Source of the DNA: Stramenopiles sp. TOSAG23-2
Taxonomy: Eukaryota > Sar
Assembly (NCBI GenBank): GCA_900128395.1
Contig: LT649293.1
Location: forward strand, 1-44,237
DNA length: 44,237 nucleotides
Reading direction: 5' to 3'
In this document: in pieces, positions 18,807-27,300 of the stretch
Numbering within the stretch: the stretch's first letter is position 1
Layout of the letters: each line of letters begins with the position of its first letter
Position numbers and translations under genes: made by a program
Notes under the pieces: generated by a model
Database searches by the model: none
Seen by the model: only the letters and a program-made list of their open reading frames with translations
Told to the model about the DNA's origin: nothing

Positions 18807-21062
18807 ATGGAGAAAATACCAACGCCAGAAAGCGTTTTGAAAATATTTCATCGAATAGCAACGGTAGAAGGTGGTTATGTGCCAACGGCGGAACCAGAAC
18901 CAGAGGAAAAAGATGATAAAAAGAAAGGAGGTAGAAATAATGCATCGAAAAGAAACAACAATAGGAAACCAAATAATAATAATATTAATAGTAACAATAA
19001 AAATGATAACAAAACGGAAGAAAAAACAGGTACTGAAGAAAATAAAATGAGTCCAAATAATACACCAGGAAATAATGCACGAAAAGTAACCTTTGATAAC
19101 TTTATGGCAGCAACACATTTTTTATATGGTGACTCGTTTACACATTTCGATGCATATCGTGGTTTCACGTCTGCAATCCAGCAACAGCGCTTGACATCGA
19201 CATTTGACGAGGCAACAAACGAATTCATTGTAAATGAAGGGGAAATGACGTTGGAGGAAATTGCATCTTCACCTTTGGATAAAAATTTGTTTATTCATGC
19301 TTTAAAAATATGCGGTTTAGCAATTGTAGAATATAACGAAAAGCTGGAAGATGAAAAAGGTGGTAAAACAAACGAGTTACCACCACCGAAGAAAGATTTT
19401 AATAGTAATTTACAAAGGCAAAACGAGGAAGCACAAAAAGCGATGGATGCAGCCAATGTATTTGCAAATAAATTATTAGATGTATTACCAGATAATTGTG
19501 ATAGTAATCATTTCAATAAATCACCCAATTTTGCTCAAGCATTATACAATGCATTAGTTGAAAATATATCATTTGGTGCAAAATTATCAATTGATATTTT
19601 TGGTATAGGATTATTAAAAAATTATGAACATAGTTTACGTCAAGGGTATTTTAGTTTTCGAGATGGCGACCCATTGCGATGGCCAGCGGAATTGGAGGAA
19701 GGATTAGTTGATGTTGGTGATTTTACTGAATTTATAGATACAATGTGTGCAATTAGTGTTGATATTGGGCAAAGTAGCGATTTAACCATTGCATTGCAAG
19801 GCATAATTGAGTTGATGGGGATACATGAAGATTTGCCAGATAATGGTGGGGCCTCATGGATACGTGTGGACCCAAACCAAGATTTGAATGTATCAAATAT
19901 AAATCCAAATGCATCAATCGTTTCACCAATGGATGATAATAATAATGGTGATGATGGTGGAGGATTATACATGAATGATATGAATGTTCGTGACCCGGAA
20001 CTTGCACAAACTTTACATAATGAAGCAAAATTATCAAGTATTCGTTTAAACAAGCTGTTACGTGATTTAGAGATGGATGAAGAGTTACCAGGTAGCAAAC
20101 GTGGTTTTGTCGGCACAAAAGGGGTTAATATTAAATTAGATGAAACGGCTAATCCACATCAATGGCATCCAATGCCATGTATCATCCGCGAGGTATTACG
20201 TGCCCCTTCAGCACCGTTACCAGTGGAAAATTTAATGGAAGCAGCATTATCATATCACAATGTATCACATTACGATGCTGCTGCAAAGACATATGCTGCA
20301 GCTAGAGAAGTATGGATGGAGGAAGAAAATTATAATCGACAAGATTACATCGACATGATGAGAGAGGAAGATGCTGAATATAATCCTGATACTGATGCAA
20401 AATTAGACAAACCATTAATACCTCCGCGTAGTGAAATTTTCCTGTTATGTAGTATGGGTAGCGTACATGAAAGTAACGGAAATGATGAAATGGCTTTATC
20501 ATTGTACATGGAAGCGCGAAGGACTGCAATGACACATTTAGATCATAATGATCCAGATGTTGCTATACCATATAGTCATGTCGGTTCAATATGTTATCAT
20601 TTAGGACGCTATGCCTTAAGTTTTCGATGTTATAATGTTGCATTAAATATAAGAGAATCAGCATTAGGAAAACGACACCCTGATACGGCATCATTGTATT
20701 GCAACATTGGCTGTTGCTTGTGCATGATGGGACCAAAGTTATTGATTAAAGCTAGATATTATTTAAGATTAAGTGAAAAAATATTGAAAGATACATTAGG
20801 CCCATATCATATACGTACATCTACGTCAAGTAGAAATGTTTCAAGAGTACGAAGTCGCACAGGTATAATTACACAGCCAAGTGCTGGATATAAAAAAGTA
20901 AATCCAAAATATGATATGTATACACATAGTAAACCGCCTCCTGGAATTGAATTTTTACGAGAAGATACACGATTTTGGAAAGCAGGAATTGGTGGACAAT
21001 TGCCTGCGATCAAAGCCGTCAGAGGTGGAGGGAAAAAGAAAAAGAAGAAGAAGAAAAAATAA
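18807..21062 (+). CDS. TPR protein (kinesin-light-chain-like repeats)
   Basis: A 751-residue soluble protein starting at a strong ATG ('ataaccATGG'). Residues 30-85 are Lys/Asn-rich linker. Residues 90-340 hold helical blocks I do not recognise. Residues about 470-660 are tandem TPRs of the kinesin-light-chain/nephrocystin-3 style, with 'IPYSHVGSICYHLGRYALSFRCYNVALNIRE' spread over about residues 590-620 and 'HPDTASLYCNIGCCL' after it. The C-terminus is 'FWKAGIGGQLPAIKAVRGGG' followed by nine Lys. Such TPR proteins often work in cilia or intracellular transport, but nothing here fixes the role. The last 22 codons and the stop are repeated once more just downstream (21090-21163), outside the frame's use. 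Confidence 0.8.
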   Translation: MEKIPTPESVLKIFHRIATVEGGYVPTAEPEPEEKDDKKKGGRNNASKRNNNRKPNNNNINSNNKNDNKTEEKTGTEENKMSPNNTPGNNARKVTFDNFMAATHFLYGDSFTHFDAYRGFTSAIQQQRLTSTFDEATNEFIVNEGEMTLEEIASSPLDKNLFIHALKICGLAIVEYNEKLEDEKGGKTNELPPPKKDFNSNLQRQNEEAQKAMDAANVFANKLLDVLPDNCDSNHFNKSPNFAQALYNALVENISFGAKLSIDIFGIGLLKNYEHSLRQGYFSFRDGDPLRWPAELEEGLVDVGDFTEFIDTMCAISVDIGQSSDLTIALQGIIELMGIHEDLPDNGGASWIRVDPNQDLNVSNINPNASIVSPMDDNNNGDDGGGLYMNDMNVRDPELAQTLHNEAKLSSIRLNKLLRDLEMDEELPGSKRGFVGTKGVNIKLDETANPHQWHPMPCIIREVLRAPSAPLPVENLMEAALSYHNVSHYDAAAKTYAAAREVWMEEENYNRQDYIDMMREEDAEYNPDTDAKLDKPLIPPRSEIFLLCSMGSVHESNGNDEMALSLYMEARRTAMTHLDHNDPDVAIPYSHVGSICYHLGRYALSFRCYNVALNIRESALGKRHPDTASLYCNIGCCLCMMGPKLLIKARYYLRLSEKILKDTLGPYHIRTSTSSRNVSRVRSRTGIITQPSAGYKKVNPKYDMYTHSKPPPGIEFLREDTRFWKAGIGGQLPAIKAVRGGGKKKKKKKKK

Positions 21063-21163
21063 ATTTATGATATGATATTAGTGCTATTTGGTGGACAATT
21101 GCCTGCGATCAAAGCCGTCAGAGGTGGAGGGAAAAAGAAAAAAAAGAAGAAGAAAAAATAAAT
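20991..21163 (+). repeat. Direct duplication of the TPR gene's 3' end (74 bp, period 99)
   Basis: 20991-21064 and 21090-21163 agree except for one base in the A/G-rich Lys tract. The second copy includes the same 'GGQLPAIKAVRGGGK' codons and TAA but lies after the gene's stop. Confidence 0.93.
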
Positions 21164-21345
21164 GTACATGATAGAATATGAATTTATATTATATTTGAGA
21201 GATATATGTGATGTATGAGTAAGAGAACAATTTATATATGTGATTAATACGCCGAGGATATATAAAATATCATACGAGAAAACATATATTTTACGAAATT
21301 TGTTTAGTACAAAACTCTTACGACTCGTATATTTTATCACATACT
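21063..21345. other. Convergent 3' region
   Basis: Besides the duplicated gene end, it has TACGA words at 21273-21277 and 21292-21296 and the inverted repeat TACGA-C-TCGTA at 21319-21329, near the stop of the facing gene. Confidence 0.5.
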
Positions 21346-21840
21346 TCACATAAGACTTTCAATTTGGCGTTGAATAGTTGGAAAAACGGTATATAAGATA
21401 TATCGTTTTATATACAAGATATTATCCATGCAACAACAATAAGTTGAAATTCTATTTCCAATATTTACATTATCATCACTCCGTTCTTCTTGAACTTTAA
21501 TCAAACTTTCGACTTCACCTTTTTCCTCCTCTATTGTATCACTATCATATTCATCATCATCAAAAGTGGCCATACGTTCCATACGACGGCGTTCAACTTT
21601 ATCATTATAATCCTCCAAAGCAGCAGCAATCGATCCATTATTTTGGACTTTACTTTGTTTTGATTTGTCCTTCAATAATTTTTCTAATTTTTCTATTTGG
21701 TTTACATTGTTATTCACAATATCTGGTGATGGTATAGTCCATTTGATATTATTTACATTATTATTTGTATGATCTACATCTTCTCCCCATATTTTATGGT
21801 CTATATCTTCAAACCACCGTTTCTTTTTCGTGGACATCAT
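21346..21840 (-). CDS. Small acidic hypothetical protein
   Basis: A 164-residue frame starting with two consecutive ATGs. The first 130 residues look like real protein: 'KKKRWFEDIDHKIWGEDVDH', an Asn-rich linker, a Lys-rich helix 'QIEKLEKLLKDKSKQ', then 'ERRRMERMATFDDDEYDSDT'. The last 30 residues (Cys-, Tyr- and Ile-rich) read like translated AT-rich flank, so the true end may differ through an unseen intron or frameshift. No family is recognised. It is tail-to-tail with the TPR gene and head-to-head with the gene at 22855. Confidence 0.5.
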   Translation of the reverse strand: MMSTKKKRWFEDIDHKIWGEDVDHTNNNVNNIKWTIPSPDIVNNNVNQIEKLEKLLKDKSKQSKVQNNGSIAAALEDYNDKVERRRMERMATFDDDEYDSDTIEEEKGEVESLIKVQEERSDDNVNIGNRISTYCCCMDNILYIKRYILYTVFPTIQRQIESLM

Positions 21841-22854
21841 ATGATTCTATTTGTTTGCTGTTTTACCATGACGTATGGCATATGTTTGAATATTTTCTGT
21901 TGGCTATTTTAAATGGTCTTATTATCGAGTCTAGGACCTAGATTATTAGAGTGGTGATGCTAGAATTATTAATATTAAAAAATGTTGTTCAATATTTTCT
22001 TGTGTGTTTTGGTTTTTGGTTTTTTTTTTTTTAGAATAATTGAAATAATAGAAGTTGTTTAGTGAATTTAGGCCCTGCTTTACTTATTGTTACAGTTTTA
22101 TACACTCTCATACGCTCACGCCTAAATAAGCCTTGTAGTTTATTTTCCCTTAACCAGATTCTAGTCATCTCTTAACCAGATTCTAGTCATCGTCGAAATC
22201 AAGTGGAAATCCCCTGTTATTCAGATAGGTAAAAAAGTATACAAAATGGTCGTGCTATTCCACCACAATTTAGGGCAAAATTGTGGTGGAATAGCATGAC
22301 CATTTTGTATACTTTTTTACCTATCTGAATTATTAAGGCATACATGTATCTAGCTCTGTAAATAAAAGAATTACTAGGCAGTCCAACTTAAACTGCTTAA
22401 TAATAGTATTATCCGCAACTTTTGGTTTTTTTTGGTGCGCTTCTTATTCTTTTGTTGCTTTTATTTCAGTTCATTGCACCATTCAGAATTCAGAGTGGAA
22501 AATGGAAGCTGTGAAGCTGTGATGTTGTGGTGGTTAAGGTTTTTTTGAGACTTTGTAGAAGCTAAAATGGCATATAATAAATAAATCAGTTAAACAGTTG
22601 TTACATGTTACATGTACACATCTCTCTCTCTGATGTTTATTATAATAAAATGTATAGAGATTATAGAGATATACAGACGTTGTAAAGACAATCATCAAAT
22701 AGCAATAGTCGTCTATTCACTCGAATGGAAAACAAAATACAAAAAAAACCACAGGATCATATAATACATTTAAATATACATTGTGGAATCCCATTAAAAA
22801 AAAATTACAATACCATATTACTAGTATAATCATTACATATTACCATTAAAGTAA
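21841..22854. promoter_or_regulatory. Long divergent 5' region holding hairpin element copy 1
   Basis: This 1,014-base gap is one of the longest in the window. It contains the hairpin element (22020-22340), T-rich tracts near 22420-22470 and a CT microsatellite at 22621-22632. No coding frame or RNA gene beyond the hairpin is supported. Confidence 0.45.
22020..22340 (-). mobile_element. Hairpin-bearing retroposon-like element, copy 1
   Basis: Bases 22079-22340 match 31351-31605 closely. Internal parts are a 20-bp direct repeat ('cttaaccagattctagtcat', twice in 22149-22190) and a long inverted repeat with 52-base arms 22219-22270 and 22279-22330 around the loop 'tagggcaa'. Of 52 stem pairs, 51 are Watson-Crick and one is G-T. 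Left of the body lie 'aatagaag' and a run of 13 T (22020-22032). Read on the minus strand this gives hairpin, body, then poly(A). No protein is encoded. An 11-base stretch near 22197-22209 is absent from copy 2. It could be a non-autonomous retroposon or a structured RNA gene. Confidence 0.75.
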
Positions 22855-23268
22855 ATGCCATTTCCTAAACCCCCTTTTCATTCAGGACATCAAACGAATG
22901 AGGCATTATCACATGAAACAGTACGAAAGTATCATAGACATAATCCGCCAACTCCATTAGAAAAACATCGCATCAATCCACCAACACCACAATTTAATTC
23001 ATGGGGTTCAGATGTTCAATATACTACAAGAAAAAAAAGAGATAAGGTACCATGGTCAGAACAAGATGTAAAAAACGCTTGTTATCCAATGAATAAACAA
23101 GCCAGGCGTGTTTCGAATGATTTTAAAAAAGCCGTTGTGAAGCCAGGATATATTAGCGATTACAAAAAAAGCTTAGAACCACCACACTTTACGATGTCAC
23201 CACTTCGCTCTCATTACAGACGAACTGACTATGGAGCAAGAAGCTCAAATGAAACACAGGAGCAGTGA
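22855..23268 (+). CDS. Basic hypothetical protein, N-terminal part (frameshifted with 23231-23884)
   Basis: A 137-residue frame, Pro- and basic-rich ('HRHNPPTPLEKHRINPPTPQ'), that stays protein-like until a TGA at 23266. The next frame, shifted by one base, continues with the same composition, and the two overlap by 38 bases. The simplest reading is one protein of about 340 residues with a single frameshift between about 23231 and 23268, a real lesion or a sequence error. I looked for a GT...AG intron that would join them in phase and found no good one. No family is recognised; the repeated 'NPPTP' motif could be a docking motif. Confidence 0.6.
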   Translation: MPFPKPPFHSGHQTNEALSHETVRKYHRHNPPTPLEKHRINPPTPQFNSWGSDVQYTTRKKRDKVPWSEQDVKNACYPMNKQARRVSNDFKKAVVKPGYISDYKKSLEPPHFTMSPLRSHYRRTDYGARSSNETQEQ

Positions 23269-23884
23269 AGGTTATGCATATAATATCATTGATCCACAAC
23301 GAGTGGTACATGGTCAACGTTTGGAGGAGTTTGATACGACAGCCAATATAGGGTATCGGCGCGTTAAGAATCAATTGCCTCGGCAAGAGCGGCTTCACAA
23401 TGAAAAACTACAAAGAGCTCGTTTAGAGATTGAAAGACAATATAATAGAATAGCAAGAACGAAGCCACAAATTGATCGACATAAATTAGGATATAATTTA
23501 ATTACTAATGCTCGTAAACGAGGAAAAAGTCGCCAATCCATGGGATTTAGTCGAAGGGCACAACCTGTATGGGAAAGATTAGAGAAAAGCAATAAAGATA
23601 CAAACGTAGTTGAAAGATTTGGCGCATATGGTGGTTTAAAAAATCGTTTAGGAAAAGCAGCGCATTGCGTGATCCCCCCATATCAGGAAAAGCATCATCT
23701 TGATCGAATTTTTCCGAATCAAATAACAAGAAAAGAGACAATTAAAGAAATGTTCGGCAACGTACAAAAGCCACCAAGGTACAAAATAAATACAAATAAT
23801 AATAATGTTGGTTTATCTAAAACTACTGCTGGTAAATCATCCTTTGGCCGTGGTGGGAGTAACATCATTCGATCAACAATTTAA
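23231..23884 (+). CDS. Basic hypothetical protein, C-terminal part
   Basis: A 217-residue frame, strongly basic and helical, with no membrane segment: 'YRRVKNQLPRQERLHNEKLQ', 'SMGFSRRAQPVWERLEKSN', 'RFGAYGGLKNRLGKAAHCV'. It probably belongs to the same gene as 22855-23268. The ATG at 23231 lies inside the previous frame and is probably not a true start. I do not recognise it; a microtubule- or flagellum-associated role would fit such basic Arg/Tyr-rich proteins but is only a guess. The next gene (24394) runs in the same direction, which is rare in this window. Confidence 0.6.
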   Translation: MEQEAQMKHRSSEGYAYNIIDPQRVVHGQRLEEFDTTANIGYRRVKNQLPRQERLHNEKLQRARLEIERQYNRIARTKPQIDRHKLGYNLITNARKRGKSRQSMGFSRRAQPVWERLEKSNKDTNVVERFGAYGGLKNRLGKAAHCVIPPYQEKHHLDRIFPNQITRKETIKEMFGNVQKPPRYKINTNNNNVGLSKTTAGKSSFGRGGSNIIRSTI

Positions 23885-24311
23885 AAATAATTTTTATTAA
23901 AAATTGTACAGGTAAAAATATGTTTGACAAAAAAGAACTTTTTTGTACATCTAAAATAATAAAATAATTTGCATCAACTTTTTTTATTATAGGGGTTTAT
24001 GAACGTACTCTATCAACTATACGTAATTACAACTACAAAACAACAAAACAAAAAGATATATTCGTTCACTCTGAGACGAGTAAAAAAAGCCAACTTAAAA
24101 CAAAAAAAAAACTATTATACTAGACTTTCTTCTTCTGAAGTAAAATCTGGCCAAGCTGTTGTGTGTTATAAACGAACAACTTATATACATAATTAGTCTA
24201 TAACATGACATTATGATAAGAAATAACACAAACAACAAAACAATTTCAACTGAATTTGCAATATCTTTAATTATACATCTACAAAGATATTTTGTTGTTT
24301 TGGTAGACACG

Positions 24312-24342
<31 letters not shown>

Positions 24343-24393
24343 AATATAGAGAAAAACACATATATATATAATATATATGTAACTATCCCGAAT
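23885..24393. promoter_or_regulatory. Intergenic region upstream of the EF-hand gene
   Basis: These 509 bases hold A- and T-rich tracts and a TA microsatellite at 24311-24340, with another AT run to 24378. A 65-residue plus frame at 23999 is Lys/Gln-rich but starts at an isolated ATG and looks like chance. No TACGA-type words are seen, unlike in the tail-to-tail gaps. Confidence 0.4.
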
Positions 24394-27300
24394 ATGGCAT
24401 CTACTTCCTTTGCATTGCCTAATACTAATAAAATATTAGCAATTAGTAAAAGTGCAACTTTATCTTCCAATAACAATGATAATAATAGCAATAATAAAAC
24501 TAAAAACACACTTCAGATCTCATCACCAACTTCCTTTTTACCTTCTGTAGAGGATATGAAAGAAAAAACAATCCAAAATTTAAAAGCTGCCATAGAATTT
24601 AAAAACATGTTACATAGAATCCAACGAAGTGTTTTTGAGGCGTATACAAGAAAGTTTTTAGTTGAGTTTTTAGAAACTGATGATGGAAAACTGGCGATAA
24701 GACGCATTGATAAAGTTATAGTACCAATGTCAATTAAAGCTTCTAGTATGGCGGATGCACCTATTGTTGAAGATAGCAGTTTGAAACGTACATCCAAATT
24801 TCCATCATATATAAACAAAAGAGTAAACACAGCTAGGGAAAAGTTGGCATTAATGCATGAAAATCAATTGGAATCCTTACTAATGATACAAGCTGAAGCA
24901 AAAGCACAGTTACAAACTGGAACATCTATGGTTCAACTGTATACAATGTCAGAGACCGTATTGCATAAAGTTCGAGGAAATGTTGTTGGTGGTAGCGATC
25001 TTATGGATACAGCATTTTATGGTAGTAACAACAATAATAATAACGAAGGCCTTCGAGTCGATTTGAGCGATATAATTAGTGATGCCAGGAGGCAACAACA
25101 ACTGTTTCAGGAAAAACTTAAACGAGAGCTAGTACAAATGAATATATTGATTAGGTTGTCTGATGAACGACGGGAAAAATACCATAATTTCGACGCTGAC
25201 GAAGATAATTCAGCAAAACTATACCTTGGTGATAATTTAGCAAAAGATATTTTACCAGATGCAATAATTATAAAAAGCAAAAGTCGCAACATAGCTAATT
25301 TTGTTCATGATTGGCAATCAAATAATGACAATAAATTTAATCGTAGAAAGAAACGAAATAAATCAAATGAAAAGAAAACGTCGGATAGTAATGATCAGGT
25401 GGAAGAAAAAAATGATACCACTCTACAATTATCAAACAGTCCCAGTAATAACAACGATTCTACAACCAAGAATAATGATGGAAGAAGAAGAAGGAAGAAG
25501 AAGAAACGTCATTCAATGATTTTAGTTTCTTTAAAGGATGAAGTGAAAGTCGATTACAGCTCCACAAAAAAGGAACATAAAAAAAAATATAAAAATAGTA
25601 GAAGTGCATTTAAAGAAACTTTAAGTGGATCTGCATATAACGACGAGGCAGATACTAGCGAAACAGTTGAAGAAGAGAAAATAGCTCTTGAATTGAAAAT
25701 CGAATACTTAAACAGCGTGTTATTATCGTTAAATAGAACACGCACAACGGATAAAAAAGAATTAGAAGAGGTAAAGCGAGCGTTGTCAAAATGGGATGGT
25801 ATATCAACAATGAACTTACCGCAAAGTGTTGTGTCCATGATCGAAAAGGACGAGAAACATAAAACAATGATCAAACAGAAAAAGTTTGGATCACTAAGAA
25901 AGCTAAAAAAAGGTGACGACAAGAAGCCGAAAAATGATGATGTGAGAAAAAGCAAATCGAGCAAGCACAAGGAGCATCGTGTTAGCAAAGGATATACACT
26001 AAGCTCGAATCATAATCATACTGTACATAAACATAGAAAAATGCTCACTCCATCAAAAGTAATTAAAATAGCAAAACGTGAAATGGTCACCAAAAATGTT
26101 GCTGCTACTATTATACAAAAGCAATTTAGAGGAATCATAGCTCGTAATTATATTAGGCTCGTTCGTGCTAGAATTCAAGATGCAACGTTGCAACGCGAGA
26201 TTCATGGAATACAATTACGCTCAGTATTAAAAGTTGTTTCTAAAATGCGATTGTTTATCAAACGGCGAAGGGCAGAAAAACAGAAAAAAATAAAACATAT
26301 TTCGAACCTTGTAGTGGCAAAAGCGAAAGTAAGAAAGCATCGTGTAATTACACAAAAGAAACTATTGCAAGACATTTCCAATGGGGCGGCAGAAAAAGCC
26401 AGAGAAATGAGGCAAGCCAAGCACTTCTTGAGAAATACAGATGATAATAATCATATTGAAACAGCTATTAAACAAAGAAGGCAAAGTATAGCATTAATTA
26501 AGAAATCAGCTGCTTTAGTTGCAAAACGTGCTGTTGAAATAACAGAACTAAAAGGAAGTAAAAAATCAATCTTTATGGATGCCGCGCTTGGAGGTAAAAA
26601 GCGTGAAGTAAGATTGAAAGAGGTAGCCGAGAAACAATACTTAGATACTCACAAATTAATGTTAAAAAATGCTGCCGACCATGCCAAATGGAAGAAAAAG
26701 GAAGCTGATATCGCGGAAAAGCTTAGCCGTTTACGTAGTAACTTAAATTCTAATTCATCAAGAAAGTCACGACGTGGAAGTTGGATGCCAAATACTGCCC
26801 CGCAAGCTGCGAGTCTAAAAGACAATAATGATACAACGTTAACCAAAGGCACTCGGGTTGAAGTGTCCTTGCCATGTCCAGGAAGAAGTGCAGATGATGT
26901 TTTGACTGGATTCATCATCCAAGATGACAACGGCGATCCTTCGATAGTGACGTATGGAACCGTTGCTGAATTAAAAATTAAATTTGATGATGGACTGACT
27001 TCAAGCGTACCGAAAGATCTCGTACGAGCATCAACAGCTCCGTTGCCTTATCTAGTCCAAACCCGTAGGAAAGCACCATCAATAGCAGCACCGTTACCAC
27101 CATCAGCAGTGCACCCAAAAGAATACCTTTTATTAAAAGCTGCGATTGAAAGAATTTGGAATAAATATGATATTGACAATTCAAACTCAATTGATACAAA
27201 AGAAGCACAACAAATGATGATTGATGTCACAGGACATAAAAACGTATCAGAAAATCACGTAAAAACTTTCATCGCTCATGTTGAAAACAAGGCATATAAA

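Noticed and set aside
22219-22330. Hairpin as a bacterial-type terminator or CRISPR-like repeat
   Set aside because: The setting is eukaryotic, the stem is far longer than a terminator, and there is no spacer array.
23999-24196. 65-residue plus frame upstream of the EF-hand gene
   Set aside because: Lys/Gln-rich, isolated, no good start context, and the composition follows local A-rich DNA.
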